Assembly: GCF_050948175.1 (NCBI RefSeq)
Contig: NC_135206.1
Location: 372,001 to 436,000, forward strand
DNA: 64,000 bases
DNA from: Xylocopa sonorina
Lineage: Eukaryota; Arthropoda; Insecta; Hymenoptera; Apidae
Reading direction: 5' to 3'
Made by a program: the position numbers and the translations under genes. Shown in pieces: positions 45,465 to 61,600 of this stretch. A model generated the notes under the pieces. The model was not told the DNA's origin and did no database searches. It saw only the letters and a list, made by a program, of their open reading frames with translations. The stretch's first letter is position 1, and every line of letters begins with the position of its first letter.

Positions 45465-48400
45465 ACGTATAAATCTGCAAACGCTATTTCCTAGCAAGGA
45501 AGTGACGCATTTACCATCATTTGAAGTGTATGCGAGGTATACATAACACTTCGCAATGAATATTATATGTTATCATGAAACATAGGAATGAGATGCGATA
45601 TCGCGAATTAACAAGTCTTAGAACACTATTGCTTCGATACCTAGATATCGGCAAACGCTATTTCCTAGCAAGGAATTGACGCATTTATATTCATTTGAAG
45701 TGTATGCGAAGTATACATGGCACTTCGCAATGAATATTATATATTATAATGACACATAGAAATGATATGCGATATCGCGAATTAACAAGTTTTAAAATCT
45801 ATTGCTTCGATACGTAGACATCTGCAAACGCTACTTCCTAGCAAGGTAGTGTCACATTTACATTATTTTGAAAGGAATACGAGGTATACATGACACTTCG
45901 CAATGAATATTGTATCTTATCATGAAACATAGAAATGGGATGCGATAGGACGATTTAAGAAGCATTAGAATTCTATTGCTTCGATACGTAGACATCTGCA
46001 AACGCTATTTCCTAGCAAGGAAGTGTCGCATGTACATTCAAGTGAAGTGTATGCGAGGTATACATGACACTTCGCAATGAACATTATATATTATCATGAA
46101 ACATAGAAATGAGATGCGATATGACGATTTAAGAAGCATTAGAATTCTATTGCTTCGATACGTAGACATCTACAAACGCTATTTCCTAGCAAGGAAGTGT
46201 CGCATGTACATTCAAGTGAAGTGTATGCGAGGTATTCATGACACTTCGCAATGAATATTATATATTATCATGAAACATAGGTATGAGATGCGATATCGCG
46301 AATTAGCAAGCAGTAGAAATCTATTGCTTCGATACGCAGACATCTGCAAACGCTATTTCCAAGCAAGGAAGTGTCGCAATTACATTCATTTGAAGTATGG
46401 ACGAGATAGACATAACACTGCACAATGAATATTATAAGTATCTTATCATGAAGCATAGAAATGAGATGCGATATGGCGATTTAAGAAGTATTAGAAATCT
46501 ATTGGTTCGATACGTAGACATCTGCAAACGCTACTTCCTAGCAAGGAAGTGTCGCATTTATATTCATTTGAAGTGTATGCGTGGTATACATGGCACTTCG
46601 CAATGAATATTATATATTTTCATGAAACATAGAAATGAGATGCGATATCGCGAATTAACAAGTTTAGAACTCTATTGCCTCGATACGTAGACATCTGCAA
46701 ACGCTATTTCCTAGCAAGGAAGTGTCGCATGTACATTTAATTGAAGTGTATGCGAGGTACACATGGCACTAAGCAATGAATATTATATCTTATCATGAAA
46801 CATAGAAATGGGATGCGATATCGCGATTTAAGAAGCATTAGAACACTATTGCTTCGATACTTAGGCATCTGCAAACGCTATTTCCTAGCAAGGAAGTTTC
46901 GCATTTACAATCATTTGAAGTGTATGCTAGGTATACATGAGACTTCGCAGTGAATATTATATATTATCATGAAACATAGTAATGAGAAGCGATATGGTGA
47001 TTTAAGAAGCATTAGGTCCCTATTGCTTCGATACGTAGACATCTGCAAACGCTACTTCCTAGCAAGGAAGTGTCGCATTTACATTCTTTTGAAAGGAATA
47101 CCAGGCATACATGTCGCTTCGCAATGAATATTATATCTTATCATGAAACATAGAAATGAGATGCGATATCGCGTTTTGAGAAGCATTAGAACCTTAATGC
47201 CACGATACATAGATATCTGCAAACGCTATTTCCTAGCAAGGAAGTGTCGCAGTTACATTCATTTGAAGTGTATGCTAGGTATACATGAGACTTCGCAGTG
47301 AATATTATATATTATCATGAAATATAGAAATGAGAAGCGAGATGGCGATTTAAGAAGCATTAGATCCCTATTGCTTCGATACGTAGACATCTGCGGAAGC
47401 TATTTCCAAGCAAGGAAGTGTCGCATTTACATTCTTTTGAAAGGAATACGAGGTATACATGACACTGCGCAATGAATATTACATATTATCATGAAACATA
47501 GAAATGAGAAGCGATATCGTGTTTTGAGAAGCATTAGAACTCTAATGCCACGATACGTAGACATCTGCAAGCGCTATTTCCTGGGAAGGAAGTGTCGCAT
47601 TTATATTCATTTTAAGTGTGTGCGAGGTATACATGGCACATCGCAATGAATATTATATCTTATCATAAAACATAGAAATGAGATGCGACATGGCGATATA
47701 TGAAGCTTTAGAGATCTATTGCTTCGATACGTAGACATCTGCAAACGCTATTTCCTAGCAAGGAAGTGCCGCATTTACATTTTGTTGAACGGAATACGAG
47801 GTATTCATGACACTTCGCAATGAATATTATATCTTATCATGAAACATAGCAATGAGATGCAATATGGCGATTTAAGAAGCATTAGAACTCTATTGCTTCG
47901 ATACGTAGACATCTGCAAACGCTACTACCTAGCACGGAAGTCTCGCATTTACAGTTTTTTCAAAGGAATGCGAGGTATACATGACACTTCGAATGAATAT
48001 TATATCTTATCAAGAAACAGTAGATACGAGAAGCGGTGTGACGATAAAAGAAGCATTAGAACTCTATTGCTTCGATACGTATAAATCTGCAAACGCTATT
48101 TCCTAGCAAGGAAGTGACGCATTTACCATCATTTGAAGTGTATGCGAGGTATACATAACACTTCGCAATGAATATTATATGTTATCATGAAACATAGGAA
48201 TGAGATGCGATATCGCGAATTAACAAGTCTTAGAACACTATTGCTTCGATACCTAGATATCGGCAAACGCTATTTCCTAGCAAGGAATTGTCGCATTTAT
48301 ATTCATTTGAAGTGTATGCGAAGTATACATGGCACTTCGCAATGAATATTATATATTATAATGACACATAGAAATGATATGCGATATCGCGAATTAACAA

Positions 48401-49408
48401 GTTTTAAAATCTATTGCTTCGATACGTAGACATCTGCAAACGCTACTTCCTAGCAAGGTAGTGTCACATTTACATTATTTTGAGAGGAATACGAGGTATA
48501 CATGACACTTCGCAATGAATATTGTATCTTATCATGAAACATAGAAATGGGATGCGATAGGACGATTTAAGAAGCATTAGAATTCTATTGCTTCGATACG
48601 TAGACATCTGCAAACGCTATTTCCTAGCAAGGAAGTGTCGCATGTACATTCAAGTGAAGTGTATGCGAGGTATACATGACACTTCGCAATGAACATTATA
48701 TATTATCATGAAACATAGAAATGAGATGCGATATGACGATTTAAGAAGCATTAGAATTCTATTGCTTCGATACGTAGACATCTACAAACGCTATTTCCTA
48801 GCAAGGAAGTGTCGCATGTACATTCAAGTGAAGTGTATGCGAGGTATTCATGACACTTCGCAATGAATATTATATATTATCATGAAACATAGGTATGAGA
48901 TGCGATATCGCGAATTAGCAAGCAGTAGAAATCTATGGCTTCGATACGCAGACATCTGCAAACGCTATTTCCAAGCAAGGAAGTATCACAATTACATTCA
49001 TTTGAAGTATGGACGAGATAGACATAACACTGCACAATGAATATTATAATTATCTTATCATGAAGCATAGAAATGAGATGCGATATGGCGATTTAAGAAG
49101 TATTAGAAATCTATTGGTTCGATACGTAGACATCTGCAAACGCTACTTCCTAGCAAGGAAGTGTCGCATTTATATTCATTTGAAGTGTATGCGTGGTATA
49201 CATGGCACTTCGCAATGAATATTATATATTTTCATGAAACATAGAAATGAGATGCGATATCGCGAATTAACAAGTTTAGAACTCTATTGCCTCGATACGT
49301 AGACATCTGCAAACGCTATTTCCTAGCAAGGAAGTGTCGCATGTACATTTAATTGAAGTGTATGCGAGGTACACATGGCACTAAGCAATGAATATTATAT
49401 CTTATCAT
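45465..49408 (-). repeat. Tandem 15-monomer duplication (2611 bp offset)
   Basis: 45465-46795 is nearly identical to 48076-49408. Shared rare features include GACGCATTTACCATC (45507 and 48118), GATATCGGCAAACG and ATTATAAGTATC/ATTATAATTATC. The unit is about 2611 bp, 15 monomers. Part of it recurs again: 48700-49858 matches about 58640-59800, including the unusual CGCCATATCGTAAGAAGG. Confidence 0.88.
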
Positions 49409-50359
49409 GAAACGTAGAAATGAGATGCGATATCGCGATTTAAGACGCTTTAGAACTCCATTGCTTCGATACGTAGATATCTGCAAACGCTATTTCCTAG
49501 CAAGGAACTGTCGCATTCACAATCATTTGAAGTGTATGCGAGGCATTCATGACACTTCGCAATGAATATTATATATTATCATGAAACATAGATATGAGAT
49601 GCGATATCGCGTATTAGCAAGCAGTAGAAATCTATTGCTTCAATACGCAGACTTCTGCAAACGCCATATCGTAAGAAGGATGTGTCGCATTTACATTCTT
49701 TTGGTGCGAATACGAGGTAAACATAACACTCAACCATGAATATTATACCTTATCACCAAACATAGAAATGAGATGCGACATCGCTATTTAAGAAACATTA
49801 GAACTCTCTTGGTACGATACGTAGGCATCTGCAATCGTTATTTCCTAGCAAGGAAGTATCGCATGTACATTCAATTGAAGTGTATGCGAGGTATACATGA
49901 CACTTCGCAATGAATATTATATATTATCATGAAACATAGAAATGAGAAGCGAAATCGCGTTTTGAGAAGCATTAGAACTCTAATGCCACGATACGTAGAC
50001 ATCTGCAACAGCTATTTCCTAGCAAGGAAGTGTCGCCATTACATTCATTTGAAGTATAGACGAGATATACATAACACTGCACAATGAATATTATATCCTA
50101 TCACGAAACATTGAATGAGATACGATATCGCGTTTTAAGAAGCATTAGAACTCTATTGCTTCCATACGTAGACATCTGCAAACGCTACTTCCTAGCAAGG
50201 AAGTGTCACATTTACATGCTTTTGAAAGGAATACGAGGTATACATGACACTTCGCAATGAATATTGTATCTTATCATGTAACATAGAAATGAGATGCGAT
50301 ATGACCATTTAAGAAGCATTAGAACACTGTTGCTTCGATACGTAGATATCTGCAAACAC

Positions 50360-51880
50360 TATTTCCTAGCAAGGAACTGTCGCATACACATTCATTTGAA
50401 GTGAATGCGAGGTATACATGACACTTCGCAATGTATATTATATCTTATCACGAAACATAGAAATGAGATGCGATATCGCTCTCTAAGAAACATTAGAACT
50501 CTATTGGTACGATACGTAGGCATCTGCAAACGTTATTTCCTAGCAAGGAAGTATCGCATTTACATTCTTTTGAGGCGACTACGAGGTATACATAACACTC
50601 TACAATAAATATTATATCTCTTTACGAAACATTGAAATGAAAAGCGACATCTCGCCTTAAGAAGCATTAGAACTCTATTGCTACGAAACGTAAATATCTG
50701 CAAACGCTATTTCCTAGCTTGGAAGTGTCGCATTTACATTCTTCTGAAGTTAATACGAGGTATACATGACACTTCGCAATGAATATTATATCTTATCTCG
50801 AAACATAGAAGTGAGATGCGATATCGCTCTCTAAGAATCATTAGAACTCTATTGGTACGATACGTAGACATCTGCAAACGCTATTTCCTAGCAAGGAAGT
50901 GTCGCATTTACATTCATTTGAAGTATAGACGTGATATACATAACACTGCACAATGAATATTATATCTTATCATGAAACATAGAAATGAGATGCGATATCG
51001 CGATTGAAGAAGCATTAGAACACTATTGCTTCGATACGTAGGCATCTGTAAACGCTATTTCCTAGCAAGGAAGTTTCGCATTTACATTCTTTTGAAGTGA
51101 ATACCAGGTATACATAACACTGCACAATGAGTATTATATCTTATCATGAAACATAGTAATGAGTAGCGATATCGCGTTTTGAGAAGCATTAGAACTCTAA
51201 TGCCACGATACGTAGACATCTGCAACAGCTATTTCCTAGCAAGGAAGTGTCGCCATTACATTCATTTCAAGTATAGACGAGATATACATAACACTGCACA
51301 ATGAATATTATATCTTATCATGAAGCGTAGAAATGAGATGCGATATCGCGGTTTAAGAAGCTTTAGAACTCTATTGCTTCGATACGTAGGTACCTGCAAA
51401 CGCTATTTCCTAGCAAGGAACTGTCGCATGCACATTCATTTGAAGTGTATGCGAGGTATTCATGACACTTCGAAATGAATATTATATATTATCATGAAAC
51501 ATAGATATGAGATGCGATATGGCGATTTATGAAGCATTAGGTGCTTATTGCATCGATACGTAGACATCTGCGAAAGCTATTTCCAAGCAAGGAAGTGTCG
51601 CATTTACATTCTTTTGAAGTGAATACGAGGTATACATAACACTGCACAATGAATATTATATCCTATCACGAAACATTGAATGAGATACGATATCGCGTTT
51701 TAAGAAGCATTAGAACTCTATTGCTTCCATACGTAGACATCTGCAAACGCTACTTCCTAGCAAGGAAGTGTCACATTTACATTCTTTTGAAAGGAATACG
51801 AGGTATACATGACACTTCGCAATGAATATTGTATCTTATCATGAAACATAGAAATGAGATGCGATATGACCATTTAAGAA
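50360..51880 (-). repeat. Segment duplicated at 62217-63737 and in part elsewhere
   Basis: This 1.5-kb segment is almost identical to 62217-63737 (offset 11857 bp). Markers are GCTCTCTAAGAAACATTAG, TTTTGAGGCGACTACG and AGCATTAGGTGCTTATTGC. Shorter parts also occur at 53530-53930, 60300-61018 (offset 9421) and 61261-61620. The same module therefore appears at four or more places in 14 kb. Confidence 0.87.
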
Positions 51881-52689
51881 GCATTAGAATTCTATTGCTT
51901 CGATACGTAGACATCTACAAACGCTATTTCCTAGCAAGGAAGTGTCGCATGTACATTCAAGTGAAGTGTATGCGAGGTATTCATGACACTTCGCAATGAA
52001 TATTATATATTATCATGAAACATAGGTATGAGATGCGATATCGCGAATTAGCAAGCAGTAGAAATCTATTGCTTCGATACGCAGACATCTGCAAACGCTA
52101 TTTCCAAGCAAGGAAGTGTCGCAATTACATTCATTTGAAGTATGGACGGGATATACATAACACTGCACAATGAATATTATAATTATCTTATCATGAAGCA
52201 TAGCAATGAGATGCGATATGGCGATTTAAGAAGTATTAGAAATCTATTGGTTCGATACGTAGACATCTGCAAACGCTACTTCCTAGCAAGGAAGTGTCGC
52301 ATTTATATTCATTTGAAGTGTATGCGTGGTATACATGGCACTTCGCAATGAATATTATATATTATCATGAAACATAGAAATGAGATGCGATATCGCGAAT
52401 TAACAAGTTTAGAACTCTATTGCCTCGATACGCAGACATCTGCAAACGCTATTTCCTAGCAAGGAAGTGTCGCATGTACATTTAATTGAAGTGTATGCGA
52501 GGTACACATGGCACTTCGCAATGAATATTATATCATATCATGAAACGTAGAAATGTGATGCGACATCGCTATGTAGGAAACATTAGAACTCTCTTGGTAC
52601 GATACGTAGGCATCTGCAATCGTTATTTCCTAGCAAGGAAGTATCGCATGTACATTCAATTGAAGTGTATGCGACGTATACATGACACT

Positions 52690-53330
52690 TCGCAATGAAT
52701 ATTATATATTATCATGAAACATTGAAATGAGATGCGATATGACGATTTAAGAAGCATTAGAATCCTACTGCTTCGATACGTAGACGTCTGCAAACGATTT
52801 TCCTGGCAAGGAAGAGTCGCTTTTACATTCTTTTCAAGTGAATACGAGGTATACATAACACTCAACAATGAATATTATATATTATCATGAAACATAGAAT
52901 TGTGATGCGATATGACGATTTAAGAAGCATTAGAATTCTATTGCTTCGATACCTGGACATCTGCAAACGCTATTTCCTAGCAAGGAAGTGTCGCATGTGC
53001 ATTCAATTGAATTAAATGCGAGGTATACATGGCACTTCGCAATGAATATTATATCTTAGCTTGAAACATAGAAATGAGATGCGATATGGCGATTTAAGAA
53101 GCATTAGAACTCTATTGCTTCGATACGTAGACATCTGCAAACGCTACTACCTAGCAAGGAAGTGTCGCATTTACATTCTTTTGAAGGAATACGAGGTATA
53201 CATGACACTTCGCAATGAATATTGTATCTCATCATGAAACATAGATATGAGATGCGATATGACGATCTAAGAAGCATTAGGATCCTATTGCTTCGATACG
53301 TAGACATCTGCAAACGCTATTTCCTAGCAA
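52690..53330 (-). repeat. Segment duplicated at 56890-57530 and 63720-64000
   Basis: Markers AACGATTTTCCTGGCAAGG and ATTCAATTGAATTAAATGCG recur with an offset of 4199 bp, and again at the right edge of the window, where the copy runs off the end. Nearly identical sequence. Confidence 0.86.
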
Positions 53331-56300
53331 GGAAGTGTCGCAAGTACATTATTTTGAAGTGAATACTAGGTATACATAACACTCCACAATGTATATTATA
53401 TATTCTCATGAAACATAAAAATGAGATGCGATATCGCGATTTAAGAAGCATTAGAACACTATTGCTTCGATACGTAGATATCTGCAAACACTATTTCCTA
53501 GCAAGGAACTGTCGCATTCACATTCATTTGAAGTGAATGCGAGGTATACATGACACTTCGCAATGTATATTATATCTTATCACGAAACATAGAAATGAGA
53601 TGCGATATCGCTCTCTAAGAAACATTAGAACTCTATTGGTACGATACGTAGGCATCTGCAAACGTTATTTCCTAGCAAGGAAGTATCGCATTTACATTCT
53701 TTTGAGGCGACTACGAGGTATACATAACACTCTACAATAAATATTATATCTCTTTACGAAACATTGAAATGAAAAGCGACATCTCGCCTTAAGAAGCATT
53801 AGAACTCTATTGCTACGATACGTAAATATCTGCAAACGCTATGTCCTAGCTTGGAAGTGTCGCATTTACATTCTTCAGTAGTTAATACGAGGTATACATG
53901 ACACTTCGCAATGAATATTATATCTTATCTCGAAACATAGAAGTGAGATGCGATATCGCGTTTTGAGAATCATTAGAACGCTAATGCTACGATACGTAGA
54001 CATCTGCAAACGCTATTTCCTAGCATGGAAGTGTCGCATTTCCATTCTTTTGAAGCGAATACGAGGTACAGGTAACTCGTGTAGAGAGGAATGCACAATA
54101 CCTTGCAATGAATATTATATCTTATCATGAAACATAGAAATGAGATGCGATATCGCGTTTTACGAAGCATTGGAACACTTCTGCTCCGATACGTAGACAT
54201 CTGCAAAGGCTACTTTCTAGCAATGAAGTGTCTCATTTACATTCTTTTGAAGTGAATACGAAGTATACATGACAATTCGCATTGAATATTATATCTTATC
54301 ATGAAACGTAGAAGTGGATGCGATCTCACGTTTTAAGAAGCATTAGAAATCTATTGCTTCGATAAATAGACATCTGCAAACACTATTTCCTAGAAAGGAA
54401 GTGTCGCAATTACATTCACTTGAAGAGTAGACGGGGAATGCATAACACCTCGCAATGAATATTATATCTTATCATGAAACATAGTAATGAGTAGCGAAAT
54501 CGCGTTTTGAGAAGCATTAGAACACTAATGCTACGATACTCTAGACATCTGCAAACGCTATTTCCTGGCAAGGAAGAGTCGCGTTTACATTCTTTTCAAG
54601 TGAATACGAGGTATACACAACACTCCGCATTGAATATTATATCTTATCATGAAACATAGAAATGAGATGTAATATGGCGATTTAAGATGCATTAGAACAC
54701 TATTGCTTCGATACGTAGACATCTACAAACGCTATTTCCAAGCAAGGAAGTGTCGCATTTACATTCTTTTGAAGTGAATACGAGGTATACATAACACTCC
54801 ACAATGAATATTATATATTACGATGAGACATAGAAATGTGATGCGATATGACGATTTAAGAAGCATTAGAATTCTATTGCTTCGATACGTAGACATCTGC
54901 AAACGCTATTTCCTAGCAACGAAGTGTCGCATGTACATTCAGTTGAAGTGTATGCGATGTATACATGGCACTTCGCAATGAATATAATATCTTATCATGT
55001 AACATAGAAATGAGATGCGATATGTCGATTTATGAAGCATTAGATGTCTATTGCTTCGATACGTAGACATCTGCAAAAGCTATTCCCAAGCAAGGAAGTG
55101 TCGCATTTACATTCTTTTGAAAGGAATACTAGGTATACATGACACTTCGCAATGAATTTTATATCTTATCATGAAACATAGAAATGAGATCCGATATGAC
55201 GATATAAGGAGCATTAGAACTCGATTGCTTCGTTACGTAGACATCTGCAAACGCTACTCCCCAGCAAGGTAGTGTCGCCTTTACATCCCTTTGACGTGAA
55301 TACGAGGTATACATAACACTGCACAATGAATATTATATATTATCATGAAACATAGAAATGAGATGCGATATGGCGATTTATGAAGCATTAGATGTCTATT
55401 GCTTCGAAACGTAGACATCTGCAAACGCTATTTCCTAGCAAGGAAGTGTCGCATTTACATTCTTTTGAAAGGAATACTAGGTATACATGACACTTCGCAA
55501 TGAATGTTATATCTTATCATGAAACATAGAAATGAGATGCGATATGACGATATAAGAAGCATTAGAACTCTATTGCTTCGATACGTAGACATCTGCAAAC
55601 GCTATTTCCTAGCAAGGAAGTGTCGCATGTACATTCTTTTGAAGTGAATACGAGGTATACATAACACTCCACAATGAATATTATATATTATCATGAAACA
55701 TAGAAATGTGATTCGATATGACGATTTAAGAAGCATTAGAATTCTATTGCTTCGATACGTAGACATCTGCAAAATCTATTTCCTAGAAAGGATGTGTCGC
55801 ATTTACATTCTTTTGAAAGGAATACGAGGTATACATGACAGCTCGCAATGAATATTATATCTTATCATGAAACATAAAAATGAGATGCGATATGACGATT
55901 TAAGAAGCATAAGAATTCTATTGCTTCGATACGTAGACATCTGCAAACGCTATTTCCTAGCAAGGAAGTGTCGCATTTACATTCATTTTAAGTGTATGCG
56001 AGGTATGCATGACACTTCGCAATGAATATTATATATTATCATGAAACATAGGTATGAGATGCGATATCGCGAATTAGTAAGCTTTAGAAATCTATTGCTT
56101 CGATACGTAGACATATGCAAACGCTATTTCCTAGCAAGGAAGTGTCGCATTTACATTCCTTTGAAGTGAATACGAGGTATACATAACACTCCACAATGAA
56201 TATTATATATTATCATGAAACATAGTAATGAGTAGCGATATCGCGTTTTGGGAAGCATTAGAACTATAATGCTACGATACTCTAGACATCTGCAATCGGT

Positions 56301-56559
56301 ATTTCCTAGCAAGGAAGTGTCGCATTTACATTCATTTTAAGTGTATGCGAGGTATACATAACACTGCACAATGAATATTATATATTATCATGAAACATAG
56401 TAATATGTAGCGAAATCGCGTTTTGAGGAGCATTAGAACTCTAATGCTACGATACTCTAGACATCTGCAAACGCTATTTCTTGGGAAGCAAGAGTCGCGT
56501 TTACATTCTTTTCAAGTGAATACGAGGTATACATAACACTCCGCATTGAATATTATATC

Positions 56560-58670
56560 TTATCATGAAACATAGAAATGAGATGCGATATGACGATATA
56601 AGAAGCATTAGAACTCTATTGCTTCGATACGTAGACATCTGCAAACGCTACTTCCCAGCAAGGAAGTGTCGCCTTTACATTCCTTTGACGTGAATACTAG
56701 GTATACATAACACTGCACAATGAATATTACATCTTCTCATGAAACATAGAAATGAGATGCGATATGGCGACTTATGAAGCATTAGATGTCTAGAGCTTCG
56801 ATACGTAGATATCTGCAAACGCTATTTCCTAGCAAGGAAGTGCTGCATTTACATTCATTTTAAGTGTATGCGAGGTATACATGACACTTCGCAATGAATA
56901 TTATATATTATCATGAAACATTGAAATGAGATGCGATATGACGATTTAAGAAGCATTAGAATCCTACTGCTTCGATACGTAGACATCTGCAAACGATTTT
57001 CCTGGCAAGGAAGAGTCGCTTTTACATTCTTTTCATGTGAATACGAGGTATACATAACACTCAACAATGAATATTATATATTATCATGAAACATAGAATT
57101 GTGATGCGATATGACGATTTAAGAAGCATTAGAATTCTATTGCTTCGATACGTGGACATCTGCAAACGCTATTTCCTAGCAAGGAAGTGTCGCATGTGCA
57201 TTCAATTGAATTAAATGCGAGGTATACATGGCACTTCGCAATGAATATTATATCTTAGCTTGAAGCATAGAAATGAGATGCGATATGGCGATTTAAGTAG
57301 CATTAGAACTCTATTGCTTCGATACGTAGACATCTGCAAACGCTACTACCTAGCAAGGAAGTGTCGCATTTACATTCTTTTGAAGGAATACGAGGTATAC
57401 ATGACACTTCGCAATGAATATTGTATCTCATCATGAAACATAGATATGAGATGCGATATGACGATTTAAGAAGCATTAGGATCCTATTGCTTCGATACGT
57501 AGACATCTGCAAACGCTATTTCCTAGCAAGGAAGTGTCGCAAGTACATTCAATTGAAGTGTATGCGATGTATACATGGCACTTCGCAATGAATATTATAT
57601 TTTATCATGAAACATAGAAATGAGTTGCAATATGGCGATTTATGAAGCATTAGATGTCTATTGCTTCGATATGTAGACATCTGCAAACGCTATTCACTAG
57701 TAAGGAAGTGTCGCATTTACATTCTTCTGAAGGAATACGAGGTATACATGACACTTCCCAATGAATATTGTATCTCATCGTGAAACATAGAAATGAGATG
57801 CGATATGACGACTTAAGAAGCATGAGAATCCTATTGCTTCGATACGTAGACATCTGCAAACGCTACTTCCCAATAAGGAAGTGTGGCATTTACATTCCTT
57901 TGTGGTGAATACGGGGTATACATAACACTGCACAATGAGTATTATATCTTATCCTGAAACATAGAAATGAGTTGCAATATGGCGATTTATGAAGCATTAG
58001 ATGTCTATTGCTTCGATACGTAGACATCTGCAAACGCTATTTCCTAGGAAGGAAGTGTCGCATTTACATTCATTTTAAGTGTGTGCGAGGTATACATGAC
58101 ACTTCGCAATGAATATTACATATTATCATGAAACATAGAAATGAGAAGCGATATCGCGTATTGAGAAGCATAAGTACTCTAATGCCACGATACGTAGACA
58201 TCTGCAAACGCTATTTCCTAGCAAGTAAGTGTCGCATTTACATTCTTTTGAAAGGAATACTAGGTATACATGGCACTTCGCAATGAATATTATATCTTAT
58301 CATGAAACATAGAAATGAGATGCGATATGACGATATAAGAAGCATTAGAACTCTATTGCTTCGATACGTAGACATCTGCAAACGCTACTTCCCAGCAAGG
58401 AAGTGTCGCCTTTACATTCCTTTGACGTGAATACTAGGTATACATAACACTGCACAATGAATATTATATCTTCTCATGAAACATAGAAATGAGATGCGAT
58501 ATGGCGATTTATGAAGCATTAGATGTCTAGAGCTTCGATACGTAGATATCTGCAAACGCTATTTCCTAGCAAGGAAGTGTTGCATTTACATTCATTTTAA
58601 GTGTATGCGAGGTATACATGACACTTCGCAATGAATATTATATATTATCATGAAACATAGAAATGAGATG
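56560..58670 (-). repeat. Ten-monomer-offset duplication (about 1740 bp)
   Basis: 56560-56930 matches 58300-58670. Both contain TTCCTTTGACGTGAATACTAGG and GATGTCTAGAGCTTCG. The distance of 1740 bp is 10 x 174. Confidence 0.8.
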
Positions 58671-61600
58671 CGATATGACGATTTAAGAAGCATTAGAATT
58701 CTATTGCTTCGATACGTAGACATCTACAAACGCTATTTCCTAGCAAGGAAGTGTCGCATGTACATTCAAGTGAAGTGTATGCGAGGTATTCATGACACTT
58801 CGCAATGAATATTATATATTATCATGAAACATAGGTATGAGATGCGATATCGCGAATTAGCAAGCAGTAGAAATCTATTGCTTCGATACGCAGACATCTG
58901 CAAACGCTATTTCCAAGCAAGGAAGTGTCGCAATTACATTCATTTGAAGTATGGACGAGATAGACATAACACTGCACAATGAACATTATAATTATCTTAT
59001 CATGAAGCATAGAAATGAGATGCGATATGGCGATTTAAGAAGTATTAGAAATCTATTGGTTCGATACGTAGACATCTGCAAACGCTACTTCCTAGCAAGG
59101 AAGTGTCGCATTTATATTCATTTGAAGTGTATGCGTGGTATACATGGCACTTCGCAATGAATATTATATATTTTCATGAAACATAGAAATGAGATGCGAT
59201 ATCGCGAATTAACAAGTTTAGAACTCTATTGCCTCGATACGTAGACATCTGCAAACGCTATTTCCTAGCAAGGAAGTGTCGCATGTACATTTAATTGAAG
59301 TGTATGCGAGGTACACATGGCACTAAGCAATGAATATTATATCTTATCATGAAACGTAGAAATGAGATGCGATATCGCGATTTAAGAAGCTTTAGAACTC
59401 CATTGCTTCGATACGTAGATATCTGCAAACGCTATTTCCTAGCAAGGAACTGTCGCATTCACAATCATTTGAAGTGTATGCGAGGTATTCATGACACTTC
59501 GCAATGAATATTATATATTATCATGAAACATAGATATGAGATGCGATATCGCGTATTAGCAAGCAGTAGAAATCTATTGCTTCAATACGCAGACTTCTGC
59601 AAACGCCATATCGTAAGAAGGATGTGTCGCATTTACATTCTTTTGGTGCGAATACGAGGTAAACATAACACTCAACCATGAATATTATACCTTATCACCA
59701 AACATAGAAATGAGATGCGACATCGCTATTTAAGAAACATTAGAACTCTCTTGGTACGATACGTAGGCATCTGCAATCGTTATTTCCTAGCAAGGAAGTG
59801 TCGCATTTACATTCATTTGAAGTATAGACGAGATATACATAACACTGCACAATGAATATTATATATTATCATGAAACATAGAAATGAGATGCGATATGGC
59901 GATTTAAGAAGCATTAGAAATCTATTGGTTCGATACGTAGACATCTGCAAACGCTACTTTCCAGCAAAGAAGTGTCGCATTTACATTCTTTTGAAAGGAA
60001 TACGAGGTATACATGACACTTCGCAGTGAATATTATATCTTATCATGAAACATAGAATTCAGATGCGTTATGACGATTTAAGAAGCATTAGAACTCTCTT
60101 GCTTACATACGTAGACATCTGCAAACGCTATTTCCTAGCAAGGAAGTGTCGCATGTACATACAATTGAAGTGTATGCGAGGTATACATGGCACATCGCAA
60201 TGTATATTATATCTTATCATGAAACATAGAAATGAGATGCGATATCGCGAATTAGCAAGTTTTAGAAATCTATTGCTTCGATACGTAGACATCTGCAAAC
60301 GCTATTTCCTAGCAAGGAAGTGTCGCATTTACATTCATTTGAAGTATAGACGTGATATACATAACACTGCACAATGAATATTATATCTTATCATGAAACA
60401 TAGAAATGAGATGCGATATCGCGATTGAAGAAGCATTAGAACACCATTGCTTCGATACGTAGGCATCTGTAAACGCTATTTCCTAGCAAGGAAGTTTCGC
60501 ATTTACATTCTTTTGAAGTGAATACCAGGTATACATAACACTGCACAATGAGTATTATATCTTATCATGAAACCTAGTAATGAGTAGCGATATCGCGTTT
60601 TGAGAAGCATTAGAACTCTAATGCCACGATACGTAGACATCTGCAACAGCTATTTCCTAGCAAGGAAGTGTCGCCATTACATTCATTTCAAGTATAGGCG
60701 AGATATACATAACACTGCACAATGAATATTATATCTTATCATGAAGCGTAGAAATGAGATGCGATACCGCGGTTTAAGAAGCTTTAGAACTCTATTGCTT
60801 CGATACGTAGGTACCTGCAAACGCTATTTCCTAGCAAGGAACTGTCGCATGCACATTCATTTGAAGTGTATGCGAGGTATTCATGACACTTCGCAATGAA
60901 TATTATATATTATCATGAAACATAGATATGAGATGCGATATGGCGATTTATGAAGCATTAGGTGCTTATTGCATCGATACGTAGACATCTGCGAAAGCTA
61001 TTTCCAAGCAAGGAAGTGTCACATTTACATTCTTTTGAAAGGAATACGAGGTATACATGACACTTCGCAATGAATATTGTATCTTATCATGAAACATAGA
61101 AATGAGATGCGATATGACCATTTAAGAAGCATTAGAATTCTATTGCTTCGATACGTAGACATCTACAAACGCTATTTCCTAGCAAGGAAGTGTCGCATGT
61201 ACATTCAAGTGAAGTGTATGCGAGGTATTCATGACACTTCGCAATGAATATTATATATTATCACGAAACATAGAAATGAGATGCGATATCGCTCTCTAAG
61301 AAACATTAGAACTCTATTGGTACGATACGTAGGCATCTGCAAACGTTATTTCCTAGCAAGGAAGTATCGCATTTACATTCTTTTGAGGCGACTACGAGGT
61401 ATACATAACACTCTACAATAAATATTATATCTCTTTACGAAACATTGAAATGAAAAGCGACATCTCACCTTAAGAAGCATTAGAACTCTATTGCTACGAT
61501 ACGTAAATACCTGCAAACGCTATTTCCTAGCTTGGAAGTGTCGCATTTACATTCTTCTGAAGTTAATACGAGGTATACATGACACTTCGCAATGAATATT